The notes under the pieces are model-generated. The model was not told the origin of the DNA. It did not search any database and worked only from the letters and a program-made list of their open reading frames with translations. A stretch of 64,000 nucleotides of DNA. Origin: Ferruginibacter albus (GTDB taxonomy: Bacteria > Bacteroidota > Bacteroidia > Chitinophagales > Chitinophagaceae). Positions within the stretch are counted from its first letter, which is position 1, and the number at the start of each line of letters is the position of its first letter. Location of the stretch: positions 3,002,001 through 3,066,000 of the forward strand of contig NZ_CP083388.1 in NCBI RefSeq assembly GCF_020042285.1. Reading direction: 5' to 3'. The translations under genes and the position numbers were made by a program. Of the stretch, positions 9,136 through 18,332 are shown one piece after another.

Positions 9136-11508
9136 TTAATAGCCGCCATCATCTTTTGGTTTTTCTGTTTTAGTTGCAGGCTTTTTATTTTTTTCATCTA
9201 ACGCAGGCGAAGTTGTAGCACTTGGCTTCACCTCTTTTTTCTCCTCTGTCTTTTTCGGCGTTTGTTTTACATCTTCTGTTGTTGAAGGGTTTGCTATTTC
9301 TGTATTGTTATCATCCGGCGTAGCATAATCGTCTGCATTGCCACTGCCCTGGTCGTTTTGATTATGTGCCGTATCTCCCTGCATTGCATACCTGTTCATG
9401 TTCTCATCTGAATAAAGAGTATTGTTCATTAATTGAACAGGCTCTATAAACTTAGGCATTTTGCCATAACCTAATTTCGAACTGCCATAAACTTTATTCA
9501 TAAAGTAGCCCCATTTAGGCAATGCCATTTCATTACCACCGGAAGTACCTGTATAAATCCTTAAAAAAGGATCATCGCAACCAACCCATGTACCTGCTAA
9601 TAATTCAGGTGTGTAGCCTATAAACCAGCCATCTGTATTATCATTGGTGGTACCGGTTTTGCCGGCTTTATCAGCAGGAATATTATAATTGTTTAAAGAA
9701 CGTGCCGTACCGGATAACACTACTTCTTTCATCATTCTTACCATCGTGTAGGCATCTGCTTCACTTATAACCTGTTTTGTTTCTGATGTAAACTGTTGTA
9801 AAAGGTTTCCGTCCTTATCTTCTATCCTCGTTATCATTAATGGTTCTGTATTATAACCTTTATTAGGAAACATAGTATATGCTCTCAACATTTCCAGCAT
9901 CGGGATCTCTGCTGCTCCTAAAGCTAAAGAAGGATAAGGTTGCAAGGGTGCTTTTATGCCGCATTGTCGTGCAAACTCTACTGTACGTTTTGGGCCAATG
10001 GTTCCCATTAAATGCCAGGCTGCTCCGTTCAATGATTTTGCCAAACAATAGGTCATAGCGCCGCCTGCCGTACTGATAGTTTTACCACCTAGCGTTAACG
10101 GGCCTCCCGGAATGTATGTGTCTGGTGTATATCCTGCATCCTGTACCGCCAATGTATATAGCAAAGGTTTAAACGTAGATCCTACCTGTCTTTCTGCCGT
10201 TACGTGATCGAATTTGAACCATTTAAAATCGATACCGCCTACCCAACATTTAACTTCTCCTGTACGAGGATCCATTGCTACAAAAGAAGTTTGCAACAAT
10301 TGCTTTTGATAACGGATGGAATCATGCGGTGTCATTACTGTATCAATATCATGGCTTTTATTCCATGCAAAAACTTTCATAGGTGTTGTAACATCAAAAG
10401 ACTTTCGTATAACATCTTCACTAATGCCATCCTCTTTCATATTCTTCCAACGCTCGCTCATACGCATAGCTGCTTCAATAATGTTCTCATGATCTTTCCA
10501 CATTTTATCGCCGTTATACTTTAATAAGTAATTCAGTTTTTTCTGAATCACCGGCATGTGTTGTTCTACCGATTCTTCTGCGTACTGCTGCATTACAGAA
10601 TTGATGGTAGTATATATGTGCAATCCATCTCTGTATAAATCATAGTTCTCTCCTGCTTTTGGATTTTTATGCGTCTTACACCAATCTCTTAATTTATCTC
10701 CCAATACCATTCTGAAGTAAGGAGCAATGCCCATGTCCTCATCCAGCTTTCTATACTTGCTGATATCGATCGTGTCTTTTTTTAGTTTATCTGCCTCTGC
10801 TTCGGTTAAGTAGCTGGCTACTTTCATTTGATCAATTACCGTATTCTTTCTTGCGAATGCTTTTTCCGGATGACGAACAGGATCATAAATAAATCCTTTA
10901 AGCATACCCACTAAAACAGCAGACTCCGTAATGTTAAGATCTTTAGGTTCTTTTTGAAAATAAGTTCTGGATGCATTGCGGATGCCATAATTACTTCCCC
11001 ATGCTGCACGATTAAGGTATAGTGTGATGATCTCTTCTTTGGTGAAATTGCGTTCCAGCTTTACTGCAACGATCCATTCTTTTAATTTTTGAATGCTGCG
11101 TGTTACTATATTACCATGCCCCTGCTTGAGCATCATCTTTGCCAATTGTTGTGTGATGGTGCTTCCTCCTCCTTGTAAACCTAATGTAAAAACTGCACGG
11201 GCTATAGCCTTGGCATCAATACCAGAATGCTCTTCAAAGCGAACATCTTCTGTTGCAACTAAAGCATGAATAACATTGGGAGAAATCTCATTGTATTTAA
11301 CTTCACTGCGGTTTTCTGCATAATATTTTCCCATTAATTTTCCATCAACACTATACACTTCACTCGCCAGGTCTGCTTCCGGATTTTCTAATTTTTGCAG
11401 AGAAGGCATTTTGCCAAAAACACCAAAGTTGGCACATAACAGGATCAACACAAATAGCAATAAGCAACCGCCAAAAACTCTCCACAATATTTTTACTGAA
11501 CGTTTCAT
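9136..11508 (-). CDS. Class A penicillin-binding protein (PBP1A-like)
   Basis: This bifunctional peptidoglycan synthase polymerises lipid II and cross-links the glycan strands at the outer face of the inner membrane. The 790-residue protein has a short cytoplasmic tail, one membrane helix (about residues 8-28), a GT51 glycosyltransferase domain with ATEDVRFEEHSGID and GGSTITQQLAK, and a transpeptidase domain with the serine nucleophile at S444 in STFK, SLN in SLNGAAW, and KTGTT. The C-terminal ~90 residues are a low-complexity, Lys/Glu/Pro/Thr-rich tail. It is read downstream of the SprE/PorW-like gene with a 49-base gap and may be co-transcribed with it. Confidence 0.95.
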   Translation of the reverse strand: MKRSVKILWRVFGGCLLLFVLILLCANFGVFGKMPSLQKLENPEADLASEVYSVDGKLMGKYYAENRSEVKYNEISPNVIHALVATEDVRFEEHSGIDAKAIARAVFTLGLQGGGSTITQQLAKMMLKQGHGNIVTRSIQKLKEWIVAVKLERNFTKEEIITLYLNRAAWGSNYGIRNASRTYFQKEPKDLNITESAVLVGMLKGFIYDPVRHPEKAFARKNTVIDQMKVASYLTEAEADKLKKDTIDISKYRKLDEDMGIAPYFRMVLGDKLRDWCKTHKNPKAGENYDLYRDGLHIYTTINSVMQQYAEESVEQHMPVIQKKLNYLLKYNGDKMWKDHENIIEAAMRMSERWKNMKEDGISEDVIRKSFDVTTPMKVFAWNKSHDIDTVMTPHDSIRYQKQLLQTSFVAMDPRTGEVKCWVGGIDFKWFKFDHVTAERQVGSTFKPLLYTLAVQDAGYTPDTYIPGGPLTLGGKTISTAGGAMTYCLAKSLNGAAWHLMGTIGPKRTVEFARQCGIKAPLQPYPSLALGAAEIPMLEMLRAYTMFPNKGYNTEPLMITRIEDKDGNLLQQFTSETKQVISEADAYTMVRMMKEVVLSGTARSLNNYNIPADKAGKTGTTNDNTDGWFIGYTPELLAGTWVGCDDPFLRIYTGTSGGNEMALPKWGYFMNKVYGSSKLGYGKMPKFIEPVQLMNNTLYSDENMNRYAMQGDTAHNQNDQGSGNADDYATPDDNNTEIANPSTTEDVKQTPKKTEEKKEVKPSATTSPALDEKNKKPATKTEKPKDDGGY

Positions 11509-11557
11509 GTTGTTTACAATTTACGAGGCACGATCTAAGATTATATGATCAGGGATC

Positions 11558-14500
11558 TTAAAACTTACCGGGATATATTGATTTCAATGCGTTCTTATAC
11601 CCTGGTATGTCTTTATTGGTTTTTAATAACTGAAGATTGTCTTCACTAATAATATAGAACGAATATTTATTTGCCGGCAACCAAGAAATTTCGATTTGCG
11701 CTGCCTTTTTAAGACGATTGATATAGTCCATTGCTGCATCAGTATTGGTAAACATAGTTACTACCAACAGTGTTTGTCCGCCATCGAAAGGCGCTTTGCG
11801 TATAATATAACTTTGCCCGCTATACTTTTCCGCATTGTAACGATTCAACGCATTGACTGCTTCATTTACAAATGTAGGATCAACCTTATCCAACTGCATT
11901 ATCACATTGGTGGTTTGTGTTGAATCGAATGAATAGCCATTTACAACTTTAACTGCCGGCGGTAATATCTTCTTTACAGAATCTGTTTTTACAACCGGAG
12001 GCGGTACGATCTTCTTTACAGAATCCTGCTTAATTGTTACAGGTGCTGTAACAGGTAATATTTTTTTAGCAGTATCAACCACGGGTTGTGTTTTTAATTT
12101 ACTGCTATCCACTGTTACCGGTGCTGCTTTAATAGGTGCTGTTATTTTTGCAGGTTCATCTTCGATTATTACCACGTCATCATCTTTTGCACGGGTAACC
12201 TGCAGGTTTTTCAGGTAAGCTTCTATCTCTTTCCGCTTATTTAAAGCATTCAATAAATTTTCTGCTTTAGGTTTCATCGGTGATTGAGGATATAACTTTA
12301 CTAAGTTGTTCAATTCAACTTTAGCGCTGCTGTCATCGTTACACACTTTTACATAATACATAGATTCTATGTATAACAATTGAGGACTCCAGTAATTATT
12401 GCCGTATAAGCTATCTGCTTTTTTCTTTTTTTCGATGGCTTTATCAAAATCACCCTCGATCATTAAAGTATAAATATCTTCATACTTTTTAGTCACGACA
12501 GGATCTTTTTTATCTGCTTTAAATGCGATAGGATTGTTTAATAACTGTGCCGAATGGCTATCGGCAAATTTTGAGTTCAGTAAATTTTTATAATAATCGG
12601 CTTTTGCGGTATTGCCCAGCCTGGTATAACAATAGTATAGATTCAAATACAGTTCTCCATTGTATAAGCTGTCAGGAAAACGAGATAATGATTCTTCGTA
12701 TGTATTTACAGCCTGCTGGTAATCTTCGAGGTCATTTTGATAAATTTTTCCCAATGAAAACAAATTAACGGCAACCAATGAATTACTTTTTGCGAGTTTT
12801 TCAGAAGTTAAGGGAAGTTCAGACATGATGCCAACAAACGTAAAATCGTTGGGTTGATCTGCAGCGGTAGCAGGTTCTTTTGTTGCAGTTTGATCATTAT
12901 TAGTTGCAGGCGGCGCTATTGTTGTTGTATCGTCCGGATTCATATTGCCCGGAGACATGTCTGCTAAAGAAGGTGCTGTTAATGCAGCATCCAGCGCAGA
13001 TTTTCTACGCCAGTTATCGGAATTGGCCCGTTTGCCCCATTTGGTTTTAAAATCGGCATTTCCTTTTGTGCGTAATGATGAGTTATAAAAATACCATTCA
13101 CCTTTTGTATTCTCCGTAAATAAAGGTGTTTGCGTTTGTGAAGCAAAAGGATTAATATCAACCAAGCCGGCATCATTGCCATCATCCGAAATTTTATCTC
13201 CCTGCGCTTTCATTAATTTCCTGGAAAGTTTTTTTACATACGCCTCTCTATCTGGCTGCGGCATTGCGGCAATTCTCTGCAAGCTATCCTCCCGCTCAAT
13301 TATGGTAAGCTTTTCAACGATCTTAGCTAAAACGGTTCTTCTCTTTTGTATTTCCGGAAGTTTATCTGTTAATGATGTATCATCCGATTTTAAGCTATCG
13401 TAATTGGAAAATGCCGTCCTGTAATCTTTTTGATTGAACGCTATTTCTGCCAGCTGTAAAAAAGCTTTGTTCTTATAACTTACATTTGCTTCGTTATATT
13501 TTACACTTTCTTTATAATAACCGATCGCTTCGTTCGTATCAGGTTTTTGCATGGCTAATTGCCCTGCGGAATAATATAAAATATCACGATAACTTTCGAA
13601 CCTGTCTTTTTTAGCCATGCTTACCAGGTTCTTAATGCTTTTATCCAACTCGGCAGAATCGGTGCTACGCATCATTTTCGCATTGTTCAACTGTGCATGA
13701 ATATCCATTAATGGACTTGCCGTTTGCTTGGAGGCCTTTTCATAATATTCAGAAGCTTTTCCAAACTGGTGCGTCATTTCATATAACTGTGCCAGTAAAA
13801 ACTCCCATCTTGCTTTATATTCTAAGTCAGGTGCATTGGTCAATGCCTTTTCTAAGTGGGCGGCTGCACTGTCGTAGATCTGTTGTTGAAAAAACCAGTA
13901 AGCAGTAACTTCTTCAAGGTCATCATGCAAACGTAAAGGAAGGTTTGGATCGGCATGTAATGTATTGATCAATCCTGCGGCATCTCCAAATTCTTTCTGC
14001 TCTACCTGGGTTCTTACCATCCAGATCAATGCATCGTTTCTACTTGGCGGCAATGAAGTTAATTTTTCAAGAATATTCCTTTTTTCTTTGTTGGCAATAC
14101 TGATGGTGCTATTGGCAGCAGCAGCATTGGTACCCACTACCCGTTCGTCATCCTCTCCTTTTTCTCGCGGAAATAAATTATAATTAATGAATTGAAAAGT
14201 TGCTGCAGCTGAATCAAAATCTTTTCGGAAAAAATACGCTTTGCCAATTAGGAAATACATATTATCGATCCAGTCATTTCTTAGATCGTGTAATAGAATA
14301 CCGGCGGTGCTTTTAATGATCACCGAATCCAGGTCTGTTTTTTGCGCAGCAGTGTTATCTAATGAGTAAGGATAAAAAGTAAGCAGCTTGGTATAATCAT
14401 CTTTATTCGCCATTATCGCTTTTTCAACAACGGCATTTACTTTATTATTAGCGTTATAATAATAGTTGTAATGCGTAATTAAGTTTTGCTTGAATTTTCT

Positions 14501-14683
14501 AAAAGTGGTGAATTTTTTTTCTGTAGAAGTTTCGGAACCTAATTTCCTGTCTTCAAACTGTGTAGGTTTTTTTTCTACACTATCCCGCAGGCGAATGCTC
14601 CAGATAGGTTGCGCACAAATGCTGCCGGCAAACAAAATAAATAAACAGGATAAAAAGAATATAATGGAGATACGCTTTTGCAT
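11558..14683 (-). CDS. SprE/PorW-like TPR protein of gliding/type IX secretion
   Basis: I place the start at the ATG at 14683 (1041 residues), which gives a normal signal peptide (MQKRISIIFFLSC to SICAQ); a TTG 33 bases upstream would add a charged stretch. The protein has TPR-like helical repeats through its first ~470 residues and again around 600-850. FRKFKQNLITHYNYYYNAN near the N-terminus and NDWIDNMYFLIGKAYFFRKD resemble the SprE/PorW proteins, which are needed for type IX secretion and gliding in Flavobacterium and Porphyromonas. A Pro/Val/Thr/Lys-rich linker (about 870-915) precedes a compact C-terminal alpha/beta domain. Those family members are lipoproteins; here no canonical lipobox is seen. 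The assignment is by remembered resemblance. Confidence 0.65.
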   Translation of the reverse strand: MQKRISIIFFLSCLFILFAGSICAQPIWSIRLRDSVEKKPTQFEDRKLGSETSTEKKFTTFRKFKQNLITHYNYYYNANNKVNAVVEKAIMANKDDYTKLLTFYPYSLDNTAAQKTDLDSVIIKSTAGILLHDLRNDWIDNMYFLIGKAYFFRKDFDSAAATFQFINYNLFPREKGEDDERVVGTNAAAANSTISIANKEKRNILEKLTSLPPSRNDALIWMVRTQVEQKEFGDAAGLINTLHADPNLPLRLHDDLEEVTAYWFFQQQIYDSAAAHLEKALTNAPDLEYKARWEFLLAQLYEMTHQFGKASEYYEKASKQTASPLMDIHAQLNNAKMMRSTDSAELDKSIKNLVSMAKKDRFESYRDILYYSAGQLAMQKPDTNEAIGYYKESVKYNEANVSYKNKAFLQLAEIAFNQKDYRTAFSNYDSLKSDDTSLTDKLPEIQKRRTVLAKIVEKLTIIEREDSLQRIAAMPQPDREAYVKKLSRKLMKAQGDKISDDGNDAGLVDINPFASQTQTPLFTENTKGEWYFYNSSLRTKGNADFKTKWGKRANSDNWRRKSALDAALTAPSLADMSPGNMNPDDTTTIAPPATNNDQTATKEPATAADQPNDFTFVGIMSELPLTSEKLAKSNSLVAVNLFSLGKIYQNDLEDYQQAVNTYEESLSRFPDSLYNGELYLNLYYCYTRLGNTAKADYYKNLLNSKFADSHSAQLLNNPIAFKADKKDPVVTKKYEDIYTLMIEGDFDKAIEKKKKADSLYGNNYWSPQLLYIESMYYVKVCNDDSSAKVELNNLVKLYPQSPMKPKAENLLNALNKRKEIEAYLKNLQVTRAKDDDVVIIEDEPAKITAPIKAAPVTVDSSKLKTQPVVDTAKKILPVTAPVTIKQDSVKKIVPPPVVKTDSVKKILPPAVKVVNGYSFDSTQTTNVIMQLDKVDPTFVNEAVNALNRYNAEKYSGQSYIIRKAPFDGGQTLLVVTMFTNTDAAMDYINRLKKAAQIEISWLPANKYSFYIISEDNLQLLKTNKDIPGYKNALKSIYPGKF

Positions 14684-14789
14684 GTATCGTAAACGGTTAG
14701 AAAAAATACGGCTCAATATCGGTTATTTTTGCCAATTAATGGATATATAGTGCCCCGAGTTTATTAATTTTAACACCGATAAATTTATT

Positions 14790-15188
14790 ATGGCAAAAAT
14801 TGATGCCGATAGCACGCTAAAACGCCTTCGAAATCGTTACCGTTTAGTAGTAATGAACGAAGATACGTATGAAGAAGTGGTCAAGTTCCGGTTAAGCCGG
14901 TTAAGCGTTTATATTGTTTTAAGCAGTGTTTTTGTGCTGCTTACCATTTTTACTGTGGCGTTGATAGTATTTACACCTGTAAAATATTATTTGCCCGGCG
15001 TTGGCTACGGCAACATAAAACAGGTAAAAGAATACAAGCAATTAAAAATACGCACCGATTCAATGGAAAACGCACTTCATAACGAACAACGCTATTTAGA
15101 TAATATTAAGAAAGTATTGGAAGGCTCTATACCAAAATTAGACACTACCAAATTGAGTTTGCCGAAAGAAGATAAGTCTGACGATTGA
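14790..15188 (+). CDS. Single-pass membrane protein resembling the N-terminus of M23 peptidases
   Basis: The 132-residue protein has a basic cytoplasmic start containing RLRNRYRLVVMNEDTYEEV, one membrane helix (about residues 48-72) and a periplasmic coiled-coil-like stretch of about 55 residues. The N-terminal block closely resembles the start of Bacteroidota M23 (LysM/lysostaphin-type) endopeptidases, but the protein ends where the HxxxD/HxH catalytic domain would begin. Bactofilin, encoded two genes downstream, is often paired with an M23 peptidase in other bacteria, so this may be a scaffold-only relative of that partner. No frameshifted peptidase domain is visible downstream, as the next gene is unrelated. 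Function is unproven. Confidence 0.65.
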   Translation: MAKIDADSTLKRLRNRYRLVVMNEDTYEEVVKFRLSRLSVYIVLSSVFVLLTIFTVALIVFTPVKYYLPGVGYGNIKQVKEYKQLKIRTDSMENALHNEQRYLDNIKKVLEGSIPKLDTTKLSLPKEDKSDD

Positions 15189-15226
15189 TAGAATCGGCTT
15201 AGTAAATTTCAAAACCATTTTACACA

Positions 15227-15709
15227 ATGGAAGAACATTTTACATTTAATGAACGCCTAAAAAGATTTGAACCCATTGAAAAAAAATGCAGGTATTGTGG
15301 TAAAGATGACTCCTGCGAATCAACTACCAATCATTTTCAAAAAATTTATAAAGAAAACGACAGAACTAATTTGCTCGTTTATCGCTCTGTAAAATTTAAT
15401 ATTGTAACCATAGGTATACCAAGGTGTGCATTGTGCAGAGATATACATGAAAGTGCTAAAGAAAAAGCTTTATTAATAAGCTTTGGCGCTTCATTACTTA
15501 CCATTGTTCTTGGCTTTATTTTATTCGGCATTTTTGGTTTTTTTGCAATTTTTGCCGCCATTTTTGTGGGAGTTTTTGGGTATTTTTACCTCGTTAAAAA
15601 ACTGGTGGAAAGAAAAGGGATCGAAACAAGTGTTAACGGAGCCAAACAGGATAAAACAGTTGAATACCTTTTAAATACCGGCTGGACCACCAATCGCCCA
15701 TCGGCTTAA
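15227..15709 (+). CDS. Unrecognised zinc-ribbon-like membrane protein
   Basis: A 160-residue protein of unknown function. The N-terminal soluble part has two cysteine pairs, CRYC (about residues 21-24) and CALC (about 65-68), spaced as in a split zinc ribbon. It is followed by two adjacent membrane helices (about 80-125) rich in Ile, Phe and Gly, then a polar tail. It lies between the M23-like stub and bactofilin on the same strand with gaps of 38 and 49 bases, so it belongs to the same probable transcript. No family was recognised; metal binding is inferred only from the cysteines. Confidence 0.7.
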   Translation: MEEHFTFNERLKRFEPIEKKCRYCGKDDSCESTTNHFQKIYKENDRTNLLVYRSVKFNIVTIGIPRCALCRDIHESAKEKALLISFGASLLTIVLGFILFGIFGFFAIFAAIFVGVFGYFYLVKKLVERKGIETSVNGAKQDKTVEYLLNTGWTTNRPSA

Positions 15710-15758
15710 ATAGATTGTGTAAAACGAGCTCTAATTATAAATCTTAAAATCCAGAAAT

Positions 15759-16157
15759 ATGTTTAACTCAAAAAACCAACCTCAGAACCCAACCTTTGGC
15801 AGTACTACCATTATTGGCGCCGGCACCATTATTACCGGTGATATTGAAAGTAATAATGACATCAGGATCGATGGCGCTGTTTCAGGTAATGTGATCTCGA
15901 AAGCAAAAATTTTAATTGGCAAGGAAGGTATTGTAAATGGAGATATTCAATGCCAGCAGGCGGATATTTCAGGGAGAGTTGCCGGTAAAATTCAAGTAAG
16001 CGAACTATTGCAATTGCGTGATAAAGCCAACGTTAACGGTGATATTTATGCGAGCCAATTACAAATAGAACCAACCGCTACATTCAACGGTCAATGTCAC
16101 ATGGGTGCTAATATTGTTGATATGAAAGCAGAGATCAGCAATGCCATCAACCAATAA
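15759..16157 (+). CDS. Bactofilin (polymer-forming cytoskeletal protein)
   Basis: Bactofilins form filaments without nucleotide, through a right-handed beta-helix, and help position cell-wall enzymes at the membrane. This 132-residue protein has the typical layout: a short flexible N-terminus, then TIIGAGTIITGDIESNNDIR and repeated six-residue turns such as IDGAVSGNV, GIVNGDIQ, ISGRVAGKI and ANVNGDIY, ending with a short tail. Length and repeats match the DUF583/bactofilin family. Its 3' end overlaps the start of atpZ by 17 bases, implying translational coupling. The upstream M23-like membrane protein is a candidate partner. Confidence 0.93.
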   Translation: MFNSKNQPQNPTFGSTTIIGAGTIITGDIESNNDIRIDGAVSGNVISKAKILIGKEGIVNGDIQCQQADISGRVAGKIQVSELLQLRDKANVNGDIYASQLQIEPTATFNGQCHMGANIVDMKAEISNAINQ

Positions 16158-16356
16158 AGACAATAACAGAATTTTATTGCGATATGCAGGATTAGCCACG
16201 CAATTAATAGTGCTGATGGCAATTACCGTATGGGCAGGTATTCGTTTGGATGAGCGTTTTCATGTTAAAAGACCTTTATTGGTTTGGTTATTACCTTTGC
16301 TGGCGATCATATCTTTAATTGTAAAAATCATTAAAGACACTTCTAAAAAGAAATAA
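16141..16356 (+). CDS. atpZ: AtpZ/AtpI-family small membrane protein
   Basis: A 71-residue protein with two membrane helices. It contains LLRYAGLATQLIVLMAITVWAG followed by RLDERF, matching the YxGLAxQL...G.KLDxxF signature of AtpZ. AtpZ helps assemble or supply the F-type ATP synthase and has been linked to Mg/Ca transport. In many Bacteroidota it lies between bactofilin and atpB; here bactofilin precedes it with a 17-base overlap, but no F1Fo subunit gene follows. The gene is probably genuine and coupled to its neighbours. Confidence 0.85.
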   Translation: MPSTNKDNNRILLRYAGLATQLIVLMAITVWAGIRLDERFHVKRPLLVWLLPLLAIISLIVKIIKDTSKKK

Positions 16357-16361
16357 CTCGA

Positions 16362-16742
16362 ATGAACAGCTTCCGCCGGTTTATCAGCATCTTCACTTTA
16401 ATTTTTTTCGTATTCAGCATTATTTTTTTAGGAGTCAGAGCTACCTTATTCTGGACGATTGATTCCACTCTTTTGTTTAAAGGAAATGCATTGCTGTTTT
16501 TAATGACAGTCGGTATTTTTTTGATGCAGCGAAAAGCGTTACAGAGCAGCAATCCTAATGTTTTTGTAAGAAGCGTAATGCTAGGCATGATGATAAAAAT
16601 GCTGACAGTTGCGATTACTATATTAGTATATGTAAAAACCCACCCGCTTTTTAACCGAACAACTGTATTTATTTTTTTGTTTGTATATCTCGTCTATCTT
16701 ATAGCAGAAGTTTCTGCCATAGTGAAGCTGAATAAGAAATAG
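16362..16742 (+). CDS. Four-helix membrane protein, AtpI-like position
   Basis: This 126-residue protein has four predicted membrane helices (about 8-25, 38-52, 65-87 and 95-120) and no clear enzymatic motif. It starts 5 bases after atpZ, the place where Bacteroidota genomes often carry an ATP-synthase-subunit-I-like gene before atpB. On that basis it may be an assembly or ion-supply factor for the F1Fo ATPase, but this rests on position and topology only. The next gene is SprT-like and starts 1 base after its stop, so the run is tightly packed. Confidence 0.7.
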   Translation: MNSFRRFISIFTLIFFVFSIIFLGVRATLFWTIDSTLLFKGNALLFLMTVGIFLMQRKALQSSNPNVFVRSVMLGMMIKMLTVAITILVYVKTHPLFNRTTVFIFLFVYLVYLIAEVSAIVKLNKK

Positions 16743-16743
16743 A

Positions 16744-17364
16744 ATGTCTAAACAGGAAGCACCTTTACAACAATTAAAAACCTATTTGCCGGAAGAAAGC
16801 TTTGATGCTGTTGTTCACTATCTGCAACATTATAAAGTACACCTCACCATTACCCGTGAACGGGCAACTGTATTAGGTGATTACCGGCATTCACATTTAG
16901 ATAAAAATCATCGCATTAGTGTAAACGGGAATCTTAATAAATATTCTTTCTTAATTACTTTATTACATGAGTTAGCTCATTTGTTTACGTATGAACGTTT
17001 TGGTCACCGTGTGCAGGCACATGGTGCTGAGTGGAAGAATGAATACAGCAAGATACTAGCTCAATTCCTGCTTAAAAAAATATTTCCTGCAGATATTGAA
17101 AAGGTTTTATTAAAGACCTTGCAAAACCCTGCAGCCAGCAGTTGTGCTGATGAATCGTTATTAAGAGTATTACATAAGTACGATGAAAAAAAAGAAGGGG
17201 TACAGTTAATTGAACTATTAACACCAGGAACTTTATTTAAAATAAAAGGAGACAGAATTTTCAGACGAGAAGAACAGGTACGAAAACGCATTCGATGTGT
17301 GGAAATAAAAACCGGAAAAGTTTATTTATTTAGTCCTGTGTATGAGGTAATACTGTTGAGTTGA
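16744..17364 (+). CDS. SprT-like zinc metalloprotease domain protein
   Basis: The 206-residue protein contains LLHELAHLFTYERFG, the HExxH zinc site, followed by AHGAEWKNEY, which supplies the third histidine in the place typical of the SprT/SprT-like family. The rest, including a C-terminal beta-rich region (RVRKRIRCVEIKTGKVYLF-like), agrees with Bacteroidota SprT-domain proteins. Eukaryotic relatives degrade DNA-protein crosslinks; the bacterial role is not established. It is the last gene of the plus-strand run, and its stop codon directly abuts the stop of the convergent VOC gene. Confidence 0.85.
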   Translation: MSKQEAPLQQLKTYLPEESFDAVVHYLQHYKVHLTITRERATVLGDYRHSHLDKNHRISVNGNLNKYSFLITLLHELAHLFTYERFGHRVQAHGAEWKNEYSKILAQFLLKKIFPADIEKVLLKTLQNPAASSCADESLLRVLHKYDEKKEGVQLIELLTPGTLFKIKGDRIFRREEQVRKRIRCVEIKTGKVYLFSPVYEVILLS

Positions 17365-17703
17365 TCACTTTTTTTGTCCAAAGCGTATCACATTTCCATT
17401 ATTATCTACAATAGAAAACTCCCTGGTTCCCCATGGCGTGTCCTGTAACATTCTTTCGGGGTGCAAAATCTCTTTTATTGAAAAGCTGGCATACAGATCT
17501 TCCACATTGTCTACCTGCAAATAACAGCTGCTTTTAAGCGTTTTATCTTTCGTATAAAAAAAATGAAGCTCTGCTGCTTTTTTATACTGCAGCATTAAAT
17601 AGGTGCCGTAATTATGGGCTGTAAATCCTAATTTATATTCATAAAAATCGATCGTTTTATTAATATTAAATGTAGGCAACAAAGGAATGGACCGTAGCAG
17701 CAT
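17365..17703 (-). CDS. VOC-superfamily (glyoxalase/bleomycin-resistance fold) protein
   Basis: A 112-residue single-module protein with the beta-alpha-beta-beta-beta pattern of the vicinal oxygen chelate superfamily. SIPLLPTFNINKTIDFYEYKL opens the fold, and WGTREFSIVDNNGNVIRFGQ closes it, resembling bleomycin-resistance proteins. A dimer would form two barrels. Metal ligands are not clear enough to predict catalysis, so drug binding, lyase or dioxygenase-type chemistry all remain open. Confidence 0.8.
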   Translation of the reverse strand: MLLRSIPLLPTFNINKTIDFYEYKLGFTAHNYGTYLMLQYKKAAELHFFYTKDKTLKSSCYLQVDNVEDLYASFSIKEILHPERMLQDTPWGTREFSIVDNNGNVIRFGQKK

Positions 17704-17780
17704 AAAAACCTTTTAGTGAATAATAACGTTAATATCTGCAAAAAATTCTATTTTCGGTAGGCGAATTTTGAATCAACCGT

Positions 17781-18332
17781 TTGTCTCCAATAAAAACATA
17801 TACAGAAGAGGAGTTGGTTTTTTTGCTGAAGCAAAGAGATCAAAGCGCATTTTCGTACCTGTACGATAATTACGCTCCTGCATTAAACGGCGTCATTCAA
17901 AAGATGGTGGAAGATACAGCCCTGGCAGAAGATATCCTACAGGAAGCTTTTGTTAAAGTGTGGAATAATTTTTCAGCTTACGACAGCAGCAAAGGGCGCT
18001 TATTTACCTGGCTGCTTAATCTTACCAGAAATCTTACTATTGATACATTGCGAAGCAAAGGCTATAAAAAGCAAACTAAAATCTCGGCAGATGAAAATTC
18101 CGTAAATAATGTGTCTGATGGTTTTGGTGCTGATAAATTAGATACCATAGGGCTTAGAAACCAACTCTCTAGCCTAAAACCCGAACAGCGCATATTGATA
18201 GAATTGGCTTATTTTAATGGCTATACACAGGATGAAATATCCAAACAAACCGGCATTCCTTTAGGAACGATAAAAACAAGATTACGTTCGGCTATTTTTG
18301 AACTTAGAAAAATGTTACAATACTCAGAGTGA
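17781..18332 (+). CDS. ECF-type RNA polymerase sigma factor
   Basis: The 183-residue protein has region 2 (ALAEDILQEAFVKVWNN and LFTWLLNLTRNLTIDTLRSK) and region 4 with a helix-turn-helix (YTQDEISKQTGIPLGTIKTRL), the two domains of extracytoplasmic-function sigma factors. The start is a TTG at 17781; no in-frame ATG exists before region 2, and the first ~25 residues fit the family, so I accept TTG. Its stop overlaps the GTG start of the next gene by 4 bases, the usual coupling of an ECF sigma factor with its anti-sigma partner. Confidence 0.93.
   Translation: MSPIKTYTEEELVFLLKQRDQSAFSYLYDNYAPALNGVIQKMVEDTALAEDILQEAFVKVWNNFSAYDSSKGRLFTWLLNLTRNLTIDTLRSKGYKKQTKISADENSVNNVSDGFGADKLDTIGLRNQLSSLKPEQRILIELAYFNGYTQDEISKQTGIPLGTIKTRLRSAIFELRKMLQYSE

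Noticed and set aside
13176..14183. Three plus-strand frames within the SprE/PorW-like gene
   Set aside because: All are antisense to the TPR coding sequence and lack family features or start signals.
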